DNA of 64,000 bases, from contig CM054058.1 of assembly GCA_028641055.1 (NCBI GenBank), positions 495,737,007 through 495,801,006 on the forward strand, read 5' to 3'. A program made the position numbers and the translations under genes. This document shows, one piece after another, positions 33,410-44,582 of this stretch. The notes beneath the pieces are model-generated. The model saw only the letters and a list, made by a program, of their open reading frames with translations, was not told the DNA's origin and made no database searches. The stretch comes from Alopecurus myosuroides. Lineage: Eukaryota; Streptophyta; Magnoliopsida; Poales; Poaceae. Position 1 is the stretch's first letter. Each line of letters opens with the position of its first letter.

Positions 33410-33834
33410 TATTCAGTAAATACCAAAACTAATTTGGTTGAAATATTCAACCATGTCGGTTCGTTTGGGACTCTCCATACACTAATTTTTCGAAACAGAC
33501 AGCCATGGCCAAAATAAAAACCGCAGGGGTATGTTATCATGTGATCGTGGTGCTATAGCTGTGCAAATACTAAGATATGAAAAATGTCGTTGTGTGTTGT
33601 GGTCACGGTTGGAAACAAGGCGGCACAACCTAGGGTAGCTTGTACGCTTCAGCTCCGTTCGCTCCACTTTCTTTCCGTCTCGCAGGGTTACGTTTCCAAC
33701 TAACTAACGGTCTCCTTCAAAAAAAAAAAAAAACTAACTAACGGTCTCTGCATGTAGGCAGTTACGCGAGCCGTCGACAGAACGCATCGTCGATCACCAT
33801 TTCGCTACACACTGGCGCTGGTCAAGCTCCTGCA
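33410..33834. repeat. Duplicated segment A, first part (matches 36362-36735)
   Basis: About 400 bp with high similarity to 36362-36735, including GAAATATTCAACCATGTCGG and GTTGGAAACAAGGCGGCACA. After ACACACTGGCGCTGGTCAAG it is interrupted by the hAT element and continues at 34791, where it matches 45485-46000. Confidence 0.88.
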
Positions 33835-33968
33835 CATGTCTGCAGGGCCGGCCCATATGGGTGGGCAAGCGGGGCGCCCGCCCTGGGCCCCCGAAAGGCA
33901 GGGGCCCCATCCTAGCTACTACTTCTATAGTATACTAGTGTAAATCTTGTCTCAGTTCTAATTATGTA

Positions 33969-34049
33969 CTCCCTCCGTTTCAAAATGTAAGCCTTTTTAG
34001 CAAACTAGTTTAGCTTTCTAAAAAGGCTTACATTTTGGAACGGAGGTAG
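33969..34049. mobile_element. Stowaway MITE nested in the hAT element
   Basis: An 81-bp palindromic element, CTCCCTCCGTTTCAAAATGT at one end and its inverse at the other (ACATTTTGGAACGGAGGTAG), flanked by TA on both sides. Confidence 0.9.
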
Positions 34050-34439
34050 TATAAAATATAAAGAAATACTAGATGATTCAGAGACTCAATTCTAACGGAC
34101 CAAGTCTAACCCACCAGGTCACCACTCTGCCTCATGAGGGAGGAACAAAAATGGTCGACACTTCATTTGTTGACTCTTCTTATCCCGAAAATTCTCAATA
34201 ACCTTTGCTGGTAACAACATGGCTCCTCCAGTTATTTTTTATTCTGAGGTCACATGCAGCCACTAATATAGATCAACGATGTAATCGAATCATCCTAATC
34301 AACTCTTTTCCATCCTCAATGGTTTGGTCATTCCCCATCAATGAGACGTTGGAGAGATGGTGTTCATCCTTCCCATTCCTCTTTTTGGCTTTAAATGTCT
34401 CTATTTTTTCGCTCTCATGGCTCAAAATTTTCGTAAGAA

Positions 34440-34587
34440 TTCCTCTATTCCCCCGGGGCTAAAGACCCCCGACGAGTTGCTTTGAGAGCCCCCAGCCGCT
34501 GGAATGAAGCCTTTAGCCCTAGTTTGTAGCGGAACCGGGGCTAAAGCTATTTTTTGCGCTGAACAAAAGACATGTTCTCCACTAGTG
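34440..34587 (-). mobile_element. CACTA terminus fragment inside the hAT element
   Basis: Ends in GTTCTCCACTAGTG (reverse complement CACTAGTGGAGAAC) and contains repeated GGGGCTAAAG / CTTTAGCCC motifs in both orientations, as in CACTA subterminal regions. The opposite terminus is absent. Confidence 0.65.
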
Positions 34588-34790
34588 GCCCCTAAAATCC
34601 ATGGATTGACTTGATAAAAATCAGTTTGAGTTTTAATCTTAGAGTTTAGAGATAATCTATTATCATGTATTGTTTCATATTTCACTTCTAAAATATAACA
34701 TATTTTTCATTTATATGTGTCGTGCAAGGGCCTCAGGTTGTCGTCTTGCCCCTGGGCCCCATAAATGTATGAAACGGCCCTGCATGTCTG

Positions 34791-35370
34791 CAATGCTGTC
34801 TAGGTGACATCCTGGGACCTGGGGATACGCAGCTTGTTGCAGTATCTGCCGACACAAACTTAGCCGAACCAGACGCGCTCAATTGGAACCTAACGACATG
34901 GGGTATGTTCACGGCGCCAGAACCCCATAAGCAATAGCAGGACGCTGGCCAGGGATACGGGCTCCGGATTATTTTATATACTGCCAACTTGCCAAAGAAA
35001 TCCTTAATCCTTTTTGTCGTCAAAAAGAATGACCCAGACCAAGACTCATCTGGCAGGGGAGAAACAAAAAACTGTTTGTGTGATTGATCTGCGCAGTGAA
35101 ATCCTCTTGTTCCCCGCGTCGCTCATGTGCGCAACGGGAGGACCCTAACCACCACCGTCCGCAAGCTCTCCCCCAGCCCCCCTCCTCTCCTTGTCGTTGC
35201 CGGCCGCAGGACGGGAGCTGGCGGCGGCGGGGGCCTTCCCTTCTCCCTCGGCACGGGGTCTCGGTGCGTCTCGAGGTCGTCGACGGCTAGGGAAATACGG
35301 CGGGGCGACGGAGACAGGGAAGGCTCTGCGGGGGCGTGGTGGACGAAAGGGGTCTTTTTTTTTGTAAGGA
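34791..35370. repeat. Duplicated segment A, second part (matches 45535-46000)
   Basis: Shares long blocks with 45535-46000: GGTGACATCCTGGGACCTGG, TTATTTTATATACTGCCAAC, and the GC-rich CCGCAAGCTCTCCCCCAGCC stretch. It looks like 5'-gene or TE leader sequence, but no convincing reading frame follows. Confidence 0.85.
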
Positions 35371-35379
35371 AATGAAGAT

Positions 35380-35483
35380 TTCACGTGATGTATTACCTCA
35401 TTGACTAGTAAAAGAGGACACATGTCACGCTGTCGACCCGGGGGATCGGAGGAAATTAAGCCCGGGGACACTCAGCACCATCC
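35380..35483. mobile_element. MULE-like right terminus
   Basis: GGACACATGTCACGCTGTCG, then ACCCGGGGGATCGGAGG and GCCCGGGGACACTCAGCACC ATCC, align well with the right end of the element at 1656-2896 (2828-2896). Directly after it is ATAGCAAAA (35484-35492), the same 9-mer that precedes the left terminus at 12326. Confidence 0.6.
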
Positions 35484-35985
35484 ATAGCAAAAACCCCTCC
35501 GATCAACAGGGTCATGCCGTGGAGGTGCTTGCTAGGTGTTACAAATAAGTTGCAGCACGCCGAGAATTAGGATTGCTCCGGTCCAGATTTGGATGCGTCT
35601 TGCGCTGAAACCCCGAGGTAAACACTGAAACGGACAGTCAACTAATCTCGTGAATTTATTTCGCAGGGTTTAATCTTTGCTGGGATATGAGATGTGTTTC
35701 TTGTCCGCAAGCAATTAATTGCACTGGTTATTTCTAGTAGTAGTAGCATATCTTGCAAGGACACTAGGGTCATTTGTGCTCCTCAGACTTAGTGCTCTCT
35801 TCCTTTTTAAAAAATTAAAAATATATTTAGAAGTTAAAGAGGAAAAGAAAATATGGATGTAGTCCATGATATAGCCTACAAACATACAAAATCAGAATAC
35901 AAAAATCTTTGTATTAGGGAATACATTAAAATGACAAAATCTTAAGAAATTTTGGAGATTTGAAACACTATACTCATATCTGTAT
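35484..35985. repeat. Diverged relative of the 680-bp tandem unit
   Basis: Starts with ATAGCAAAAACCCCT, as at the unit junctions near 10955, and from about 35645 aligns with the later half of the unit (GTGAATTTATTTC, TTAATTGCAC-GGTTATTTCTA, GCATATCTTGCAAG, GGAGATTTGAAACACT). It is clearly more diverged than the three copies next to the GGT gene. Confidence 0.75.
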
Positions 35986-36361
35986 ATTTTTTTTGCAGCT
36001 CAAAATAAAATTGTATTTAAATTGAAAATTTTCATTTTGTAGAATACATCATTAAAGACATCCAGAATTTTTTTCACATTTTTTTAATTTGAAATATGAT
36101 TTTTGAATTTTTTTTTTTTAAATACTGGGAGCGCTGGAGGTGGGAAGTAAGAAATGTACACTCACTATGATTGCCTTTTTCTCGTAAAGGTGTTTAATAT
36201 TTCGGTAACATGAAAGTTTCAGACCTTGCCGAAATATCTGGAAGTTCGGGAGTTCTTTTGGATTTGCTCTATCGAGATTCCTTGAACTTTCATGAAATTT
36301 TCCCTAATATAAGTTGGTTTGAAATTAGTTTGAATCTGACATGAAATTTTGAGATTACAGA
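35986..36361. other. AT-rich stretch, no gene
   Basis: AT-rich with poly-T runs (about 36080-36120). No coding signal. Confidence 0.6.
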
Positions 36362-36735
36362 TATTCAGTAAATACCGAAACTAATTTGGTTGAAATATTC
36401 AACCATGTCGGTTCGTTTGGGACTCTCCATACACTAATTTTTCGAAACAAACCACCATGGCCAAAATAAAAACCGTAGGGGTACGCTATCATGTGATCGT
36501 AGCGCTATAGCTGTGCAAATACTAAGATATGAAAAATGTCGTTGTCTGCTGTGGTCACGGTTGGAAACAAGGCGGCACAACCTAGCGTAGCTTGTAGCTT
36601 GTACGCTTCAGCTCCTCTTTCTCTCCGTCTCGCAGGGTTACGTTTCCAACTAACTAACGGTATCTGCATGTACTGTAGGCAGTTACGCGAGCCGTGGACA
36701 GAACGCATGATCGATCACCATTTCGCTACAGATTG
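36362..36735. repeat. Duplicated segment C (matches 33410-33834)
   Basis: Second copy of the segment beginning TATTCAGTAAATACC; preceded by AGATTACAGA rather than by the Helitron-like end found at 33409. Confidence 0.88.
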
Positions 36736-37915
36736 TTTTACAAACTAGTAAGGTGGCCCTCACAAGTCATAAATGCGAGGGCGTTATCTTTATTATTTCT
36801 AAACATCTTTTGCAAGATGGAAAACTAAAAAGAAATAGGGGAGTAACAACTCGGTAAAAGGGTTATAATTGGAATATTACATGTAACGTGAAAAATAATG
36901 TAATTTTCTTGGAATCGATACGATACAGAAATAAGTTTTGATGGAACATAAGTTAAAATATTTAAATTCTAGTATTTCCCTAGTCCATAAACCCTAAACC
37001 TACCACAGTTGCATGCTCTATGCATCATTTCCCGCTTGTAGACTAAAATAAAATAGAGCTATGAATATATGTATTTTCTGACCATATGCGGAATTACAAC
37101 AACTAAATTTGCAATTTAACTATACATGCAATATCTTATAAAAAAATTATGACGACCCACCTCCTCATAATTTTTATACATGTTAGTAAGTCCAAATGTA
37201 GTAAACCTTATAATTAAAGGTAAATATTTTAGTTTCCTAGAGTATTTTTCTTTCCCAAACTGACTATGTGTTTGATGGAACTACCACCAGCCTTAATCAT
37301 TGGATATGATTAATGACCGGGTTCATAGCTTTTCTTTTACCCTGTATGAATAACCTTTTGTTTACATTCGGAAATGGTTCTGTTAATAAGAAATAAGAAA
37401 CTAACAATGCAACATTTATTATTAAATATCCTATTGATATTTCTTCTATTTCTAAGGTTTTGTTGTTGTTTATTTCTATTGGTAGAGATATTGGGGAGGT
37501 TGAGTTGTGCATGCATATCTTTGGTGGTCTTCACCATCTTATGCTTGGTCACAATCATGGAAATGACATCATCTAGAGAAAGTTTAAAGAAGTCTTATTT
37601 TTGTTGAATTTGAAAGACGGCCTCCGAGTCATGACTTTAGGAACTTTTAAAAATATATATCATTACCATATCTGGTCCTCCTGCAAAACCCTCTTAGTCC
37701 CACGGCAACATCTTTGAGTCCTTTAAAAGCTCTTTAGACAAACTCGGAATATATTTGACTTTCTACAGTTTTATTAAACATGAACTAATTGTCAAATTCT
37801 TGAAACTTTGGTTGTCCAGTGTCTCAAGAAGACATCGATCAAGAAGCACAATGTTGTGTGACTTGAAACGTTCGCTACTAACATGCCGCAAAGGCTTGAT
37901 GCCTGGAGTTAATTA
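36736..37915. other. AT-rich intergenic DNA, no gene seen
   Basis: About 1.2 kb of AT-rich sequence without recognisable ORF, terminal repeats or RNA gene. Confidence 0.6.
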
Positions 37916-38038
37916 CTCCCTCTATCCGGAATTAAATGTCACAAAGTTTGACAAAAATAGATGTATCTAGACATAATTTAGTGTTAGATACATCCACGTT
38001 TATCAAACTTTGTGACACTTAATTCCGAACGGAGGGAG
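37916..38038. mobile_element. Stowaway MITE, TA duplication
   Basis: A 123-bp element with CTCCCTCTATCCGGAATTAA at the left and its inverse TTAATTCCGAACGGAGGGAG at the right, flanked by TA (37914-37915, 38039-38040). The interior TGTATCTAGACA / TGTTAGATACATCC region is also self-complementary. Confidence 0.92.
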
Positions 38039-38348
38039 TACTTACTTGGTATCCAGTAGAGAACAACAAAACGTTCAGCTTGGCTCGTGTGCGGTGTTCA
38101 AGTCCGCAGTATGCTGCAGGCGTACACTTGTAGTTTGAAGGTAAATCGAAGTACGGAGGGCATGTAGTGGTTAATTAGAAGATAACCGTTTAAAATCTAA
38201 GGATGTGTTTATGCTTACCTGTAGGCCATATATAGCTGCAGCTGCAGAGAGGATAATATGCCGCTTGCACGCAGGGTATTGTATGGACTGGCACGCAGGC
38301 TGCATCCTCGTACAGGAGACACGAACGGGTGCTCTGCAATAAAGTAAC

Positions 38349-38531
38349 TTAGGCAGGCAGCCGGCGACGGACAGATTGCTCTTGTATTTCAGTTGCAGAG
38401 ACTTCCATGAGGACGACGCTCCAATCGTTAGAGATTGGACGGAACGGGAGGGCTGATGAGGGGATGCCAAACATGAGCTCGAGTCCCGGCCGAGAGGAGA
38501 GGAAAAGGTCAAGCTCCAAAAGAAGGGGTCT
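38349..38531 (-). pseudogene. Downstream half of an open frame split by LINE 2
   Basis: On the minus strand the frame entering from the target duplication (DSSG) continues with RPLLLELDLFLSSRPG and LMFGIPSS and stops at 38349-38351. It is in the same frame as the upstream half at 44898-44740. Joined at the empty site, the frame would be 113 codons. No family recognised. A possible 5' splice site (CTACAG-GTAAGC) lies near 38216-38222. Confidence 0.4.
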
Positions 38532-38544
38532 ACCTGACGAATCC
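38532..38544. repeat. 13-bp target-site duplication of LINE 2 (left)
   Basis: ACCTGACGAATCC, identical to 44740-44752. Confidence 0.93.
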
Positions 38545-38709
38545 TCGAAACAGGCTTTACGCCCCGCTTTATAAATAAAGCAACCAACAGTCATACAACA
38601 AGTTCCACCCACACACACCACAAGAGTTCAAAGTTTGCTGGGGCCATAGCACAAGAGGACCCAAATTAAGGCTAAAACAGAAAAAAGGCGATACAACTCA
38701 GGGCAACAA

Positions 38710-41700
38710 TCAGCGGCTGGAAGCTGAGGGTAGGCGGCGAGCCGCCTGCACGAGGTCCTGGATCGCGCTGTCCAGCCGGTCTAAGTGCCGCTGTCTACAG
38801 AGAGAATGCCACTGCTGCAAGAAAGCCAAGAATTTAAACACAGAGTCAGAGGCCCGTCTCAGGAAGACGTGCTCGATAACCATCTTATTACGAATAGTCC
38901 ATAAGGTCCAGGTCATCGCGGCAAACAGTAACCAGAAGAGGCGTCTCCTCCTCCCGTTACGGTTCGCCTGCGCTTCTAGGAATTCCCTAAGGTCAAGGGC
39001 CCGCCACTCGGGCCCCAGTGCCTCAGCAACGAAGTTCCATAGAAAGCGAGCTGCGGAACACGAAAATAAAATATGGGTCCCCGTCTCTGGGACCGCACAT
39101 AAGGGGCAGATCCCGTCGCCGGGACCAAACCGCTTGATGACCTCCACCCCCGAAGGGAGACGGTCACGCAAGAGCTGCCATGTGAAGATTTTAATCTTCA
39201 ATGGCATAGGCGCCTTCCACAAATGGGTCGCCCAAGGAGTCGTGGGCCCTCCAAACAGGGCCCTATACGTCGAGCCCACCGAGAAGTTCCCCGAAGGGGT
39301 TAGGGACCACGATACTACGTCCGGTGTGACCCCTAAGGTCCTGGGGAGAGAGGCGATGAGAAGTTCCCACTTTGCGGCCTCCAGCGGGCCAAAAGTGCGG
39401 CGGAACCCAATATTCAACTGCCCATTCATCAACGCCCCCGCCACCAGCACTCCAGGTTGTGAGCAGATCGCGAACAACTCCGGGAACTCATGCCGGAGGG
39501 GGCGTGCACCTAACCACGGGTCCAACCATAACAGGGCCCTTCTCCCGTCCCCGACGGAGAAGGCGATCCCCCGGCGGATCTCATGTTTAATAGCCTGGAT
39601 GGTTCGCCAAAACTGCGATCCCTCCTTCCGCTCACATGCCAGGAGTGGGCAACCCTTAAGGTATTTCGCCTTTAGGAGTTGGAGCCATAGGCCCCCCTCG
39701 TCCCGAAGGATCCGCCACACCCATTTTAGCAACAGCGCTTTATTCATTTGGCGGGAGGCCAGAATCCCTATGCCCCCAAGCTCCTTGGGGGCGCAGATAT
39801 CTGCCCATTTCACCATGTGGTATTTCTGGTGACCCTTCGCATCCTGCCAGAAGAACCGGGAAAGTTCCTTATCGAAATTGGCATGCACGCCCTCTGGAAG
39901 CATATATAGTCCCATCATATACATAGGGAGGCTAGACAGGCAGGAGTCGATAAGGATAGTTTTGCTCCCTTTGGAAGTGAATCTCCCTTGCCAGGGTTCA
40001 GATCTGGTTTTGACCCGCCCTACTAGCGGGTCCAGATCCCTGATAAGGATCCTAGAATCACGGATAGGCATTCCCAGATAGGATACTGGGAACTGCGATA
40101 GTTTACAATTAAGGTTGTCAGCAATCCGTTGTTGGTCTTCCACGGAGTAGCCGAGAACCACAACTTCACTTTTATCGAAGTTGATCTTGAGACCAGACAT
40201 GGATTCAAAGCAAAGAAGTAGGAACTTTAAGTTAATGATGTCCAGTTCCGACCCCTCGACCATGATCATGGTGTCATCTGCATATTGGAGGTGGGTCACC
40301 CCTCCTCCAGGCACCAAATGTCCAACCACCCCAGAGATGTGGCCGGAGGTCTTGGCTCGCTCCAAGACCTCTGCTAGGACATCTACCGCCGCGTTAAACA
40401 GTAGGGGTGAAATGGGATCACCCTGTCGAACCCCACAAGTGGGTCTAAAATAGGGGCCGACTACTCCGTTAATATTAATGGCGGTACTCCCACTCATGAC
40501 CAACTGCATAATCCAACAAATCATCCGATTATCCACTCCCCTCCGCTCCAATACCAGGCGAAGGAAGGGCCACTCCAATCGGTCATACGCCTTTTGGAAA
40601 TCTAGCTTAAGAAATACGCCCTTCTGCCGGCGCGACTTCACCTCATGAACAATTTCATGGAGGGCTAGGATCCCATCATGAATGTACCGGCCTTTTAGGA
40701 AGGCGAATTGGTACGGATGAGTGAGTCGTTCCAGAATCGGAGCGAGTCTGGTGGCGCACACCTTGGAGAAGATCCGATGGATGACGTTCAGGACAGTAAT
40801 CGGTCTAAATTGGCGGATGTCCGCGGCCCCCACTATCTTGGGTATCAAAGTAACCACGCCAAAATTAAGGCGGGCCATCACCAACGTTCCAATATAGAAC
40901 TCCTGGAACATCGGCATGATGACCGCCTTGATCGTCTCCCAGAATTTCTGGAAGAAGGTCACTGGAAGGCCATCCGGCCCCGGGGCCGAGTTTGCCTTCA
41001 TATCCATGACCGCGCGAGCCACCTCCGCCTCCAGGAAAGGGAGGGTAAGGTCCGCGTTTTCCGCCTCCGAGACCTGTGCCCCAGCCGGCCACAGGTCCTG
41101 GATTAGCGAGATCCCCGAGCGTGGACCTGCTGTAAATAGCTCCTTATAGAAGGAGTAAATATGGGTGGAAATCTCTCTTGGATCCTCCAAGAGCCGATCG
41201 TCCTCCCATAGGCAAGGGATAGAGCATTTCCTGCGCCGCCCATTAGCGATCGCGTGAAAATATGCTGTATTGGCCTCGCCCCTAAGGGTCCAGTTCTGGC
41301 GACTCCGCTGTCGCCAGAAGACCTCTTCGCCCTTGTATATCTCCATAAGGGAGTCCTCGAGGGCATACCGCTGGAGCCACTCCTCCGCGGTAAGTCCTAC
41401 CGAGTCCGAGGTGCGATCGAGGGACTGGATTTCTTCTAGTAACGTAGCTTTCCTCCTCTTTACCTCCGCACCAAGGTTAGCCCCCCAACCCCTCATGAAT
41501 TTGCGGGACATCTGAGCGCAATGATGCCAAGCGTCCACCGCATTAAACATGCGAGGTGGGTTAGCCATAGCCTCCATCCATCGATTCTGAACCGCCTCCA
41601 TGAAACCCGGCTTCTCGAGCCAAAAGTTTTCAAAGTGGAAGCGGTTCAGTTTCGGCGGAATAGTGCCGCCAGACGAAAGCAATAGAGGTGTGTGGTCTGA

Positions 41701-42375
41701 GCCAATCCTAGTGAGTGCCCGTAAGGAACACAGGGGGAACTCTACCTCCCAGTCCACCTATACCAGAACCCGATCCAGCACACTCCGGATCGGGTCGGCC
41801 CGGTTGTTAGTCCAGGTGTATCTCGCCCCTACCCGCCTAATTTCCTTAAGGGCGAGGTCGGTGATGCAGTCATTGAACATATCGATCCGACGATGATCCA
41901 CATTAGTCGAACTCTTGTCATCCGGGGACCTAATGAGGTTAAAGTCCCCGGCAATAACTAACGGAGTAGAGCATCTCTCTACCTTGCCGCGTAACTCGGC
42001 AAGGAAGGACGACGATCTGTTGTGGTCCACGGGACCATAGACTATAATCACATCCCATTGAAGGGAGGTGTGTCTATGGGTGAGTAGCATACTCACGAAG
42101 AATTCCCCGCGGTCCATGTCTTCCACCTCAAAAGTATCCTCCTTTGCTCCAAGGAGGATCCCGCCTGAGTGCCCCGTAGCCGGCAGCCATTGCCAGGCAA
42201 ATTTGAATGGGCTAAGGCGCTGTAATTCGTGGATAGAAAAGTCTTGTCGAATCGTTTCCTGAATCCCCACAATATCGACCTCTTCCCGTCGCATATATTC
42301 GCTAAGCTGTTTCGAGGAACCCTCCCTTCCAAACCCCCGCATGTTCCAAATGAATGATCGAATTGGGACATTCAT
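38710..42375 (-). pseudogene. LINE 2 ORF2: endonuclease-reverse transcriptase with one nonsense codon
   Basis: Starts at the ATG 42375-42373 (MNVPIRSFIWNMRGFG). The endonuclease motifs QETIRQ, VYGPVD, GDFNLIRS and SDHTPLLL are present. One in-frame TAG at 41760-41758 (codon 206) falls inside the endonuclease domain, between RVLV and VDWEVEF; the frame is otherwise open to 38710 (1221 codons). The RT has FRPITVLNVIHRIFSKV, KLDFQKAYDRLEW, GVRQGDPISPLLF and YADD at about codon 698. A C-terminal zf-RVT region (APMPLKIKIFTWQLLRDRLP, CPLCAVPETGTHILFSC) follows. A single substitution separates it from an intact frame, so it decayed recently. Confidence 0.94.
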
Positions 42376-44582
42376 TGGGAAACACTAGCGGGGGGCGTCC
42401 CCATACGGGGGACAGAGCGGGCCCTACCAGAGGTCGAGGGCCGAGACGCTGCCTTTGGGACCTTGGGAGGCCGCCCTCGCGGTCGCCCCATCTGGGCATC
42501 CCGCTCAGGAGCCTCCGTTCCACTAGGCGCACTCTGGGAGCTACCACTCGGGCCCGATGCCATCTGCATCGGGGTATCCGAGGCGGAGGCTGCCGTTCGC
42601 ACCAGCTCCGCCTGAGCTCGTGCGGCAATCAGCGCCCCCTCGTAGGCCTCCTTTGCTTTAATAGCGGCAATCTGCTCGAGCCGGGGGCCGCGCTCTCCCC
42701 GGAATACCACCCCGCAATCAGCGGCAACCTGAGCCAAATGGTCCAAGGGGACCTCATCGAGGACAGAAAATCTAGAACCCGAAGAAGTAGAAGGAGGAGA
42801 GGAGTGCGACAAACCTGAGGTGTCTCGGCGGGCCGCTGTCAACTGGATCGCCTGTGCCTCCACCGTAGGTACTGGCCCACCGGTCCCAGCCCTAGCAAGG
42901 GCCAGGCGGGCACTGCACCGGGAGGGTAGAGGCGGCGGTCTGGCACGGCGCTGCGGAGGCTCCGGTGAGGCAGCCACAGGAGTGTCGGGGAAGACTGTGA
43001 CCTGCCCACCAGGACCCGCAGCCGGAGTCGCTGGGAACGCGGGAGGGGAGCCCACCGGGGAAGTAGGGGACGATCCCGGTGAGAGGGTGTAGCATAGCGC
43101 GCCGCCAGAACGGGAGGAGGACGGCGGGATCACCTCCAATCCCACACTAGCGCAGTCCTCCTCCTCCTGGTCTCCACACGCCAATCCCAGAGATGAGGCG
43201 TCGAGACCCTGCAGACCAAAGTTGGACCCGTATTGAGAGAACGGCTGCTCCAAGTGGCGTGGTGAGGTCCCGCGAGGCGAGGCGTCCACCCCCCGGGGCA
43301 GCGGGGTCGGTGCACCAATCTTGGGCACTGACAGACAGACCCCATCAGCCAAGCCAGTCGACTGAACGGGAGCGGAGGGCTGTGGCCTCGGGTCGGCGGC
43401 TGGTGGTGCGGCAGGCGAAGGATCCGGCGCCGCGGACCCCCCTGTGCCAGGCTCATCATCGTCGTCATCATCGTCTGAGGACCCCGCCTCTGAAGAGTCA
43501 CCACCCTGCTCGGACGGTCCCCCATCTGGGCGTCCAGTCGGCGGTGAAGGAGGTCTATCCTCCTCCAGCTCCACCCTCAGAGTCGCTCCCTCGTTCCCGC
43601 CACGGACACCAAAGTAGACAGGAGGCAGGAGTCCAAGAAGGAGGCTCGGGTCTGGGCAGAGCACACGAAAGCGGACCGCATCAGAGGCAGCAAGTGAGTC
43701 CTCATCAATCTCGGCCAGTCTGCCAAGCGCCTGTGAGAGGAGCTCAATAACCCCCGTCGTCCTGGCATCGTCCGGGAGGCCATACAGGCGGACCCAGGAG
43801 GAACGGAGGACGTTGGTCGATGAAGCAGCAGTCGAGGCCTTGATGGATACCTGAATCTTGTTGATGGGGAGAGTGAACGTCGATCCCATGGAGCACAACC
43901 TGAGCATCTCAGTCGATGGGAACACTACCGCAAACTCAGTGGGGGAGACCTCGCGCACCTTCCACTCGTGTCCGGGCATGATCTGGGCCAGCTCATCACG
44001 CAGGATCTCCACGGAGAGTCCCGCCGAGAGCGCCGGGAGCTGATCAGGGAGGACAGAGATGCGCGCGAGGTTCTCGGGGACCACCATAGGGACGCCGCCT
44101 AGGTCGATGTAGTAGAAGATCGACTCCACCCCATGACCTAGGAGCTCTAGGTGGGGCCTGCGTGGCGGTGCCGCCGGGACAGAACACATGGTCAGGCGGT
44201 GCCCTGGGTCTCCACAGCGCAAGCAGCACTCCGGCTGGGTGCACTCCGACCTAAAGTGTCCGAAGACCCCGCAGTTGAAACACTGGATCCTCGCCGGGGA
44301 GCTCGCCCCACCCCCCGTCTGAGAGTGGGTTGGACCCAACCCCATCTGAGTCAGGTCCCGCGGCTCTCCCGTCGGTCTACCGGTGGATGGCGACGGTGGG
44401 ATCCCCATCTGGACCCCTCCGCCTGCATCCGCACCCGCCTGCCGCGACTTCTTCTTCTTCTTCTTCTTCGAGGGCTTCCTTCTGTTACCGCCCAAGGGTG
44501 CCAGGCCATCTGCCTCAGAGGTCCCACGTCGAGCCGAATCACGCATCTGCCTCTCTCCACCCTCCTCAGTACGTGTACCCAT
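42372..44582 (-). CDS. LINE 2 ORF1: CCHC zinc-knuckle RNA-binding protein
   Basis: The frame is open beyond the 5' end of the element, but the first ATG inside it is at 44582 (MGTRTEEGGERQMRD), giving 736 residues. Order: a lysine run (KKKKKKKSRQ), two CCHC knuckles CFNCGVFGHFRSEC and CLRCGDPGHRLTMC, an RRM/DUF4283-like region (WKVREVSPTEFAVVFPS; SWVRLYGLPDDA), an acidic Asp run (about 43455-43480) and a proline/serine-rich tail. Its TGA (42374-42372) overlaps the ORF2 ATG (42375-42373) as ATGA. It probably packages the LINE RNA. No internal stop. Confidence 0.9.
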   Translation of the reverse strand: MGTRTEEGGERQMRDSARRGTSEADGLAPLGGNRRKPSKKKKKKKSRQAGADAGGGVQMGIPPSPSTGRPTGEPRDLTQMGLGPTHSQTGGGASSPARIQCFNCGVFGHFRSECTQPECCLRCGDPGHRLTMCSVPAAPPRRPHLELLGHGVESIFYYIDLGGVPMVVPENLARISVLPDQLPALSAGLSVEILRDELAQIMPGHEWKVREVSPTEFAVVFPSTEMLRLCSMGSTFTLPINKIQVSIKASTAASSTNVLRSSWVRLYGLPDDARTTGVIELLSQALGRLAEIDEDSLAASDAVRFRVLCPDPSLLLGLLPPVYFGVRGGNEGATLRVELEEDRPPSPPTGRPDGGPSEQGGDSSEAGSSDDDDDDDEPGTGGSAAPDPSPAAPPAADPRPQPSAPVQSTGLADGVCLSVPKIGAPTPLPRGVDASPRGTSPRHLEQPFSQYGSNFGLQGLDASSLGLACGDQEEEDCASVGLEVIPPSSSRSGGALCYTLSPGSSPTSPVGSPPAFPATPAAGPGGQVTVFPDTPVAASPEPPQRRARPPPLPSRCSARLALARAGTGGPVPTVEAQAIQLTAARRDTSGLSHSSPPSTSSGSRFSVLDEVPLDHLAQVAADCGVVFRGERGPRLEQIAAIKAKEAYEGALIAARAQAELVRTAASASDTPMQMASGPSGSSQSAPSGTEAPERDAQMGRPRGRPPKVPKAASRPSTSGRARSVPRMGTPPASVSQ

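Larger units (their letters stand above)
33843..34782. mobile_element. Non-autonomous hAT element, 8-bp duplication
   Basis: A 940-bp element with ends CAGGGCCGGCCCAT and ATGAAACGGCCCTG (inverted: CAGGGCCGTTTCAT). It is flanked by the perfect 8-bp repeat CATGTCTG at 33835-33842 and 34783-34790, the hAT hallmark. The comparable locus at 45500-45545 lacks the insert, confirming the boundaries. No transposase. It carries a nested Stowaway MITE (33969-34049) and a CACTA-like end (to about 34587). Confidence 0.93.
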
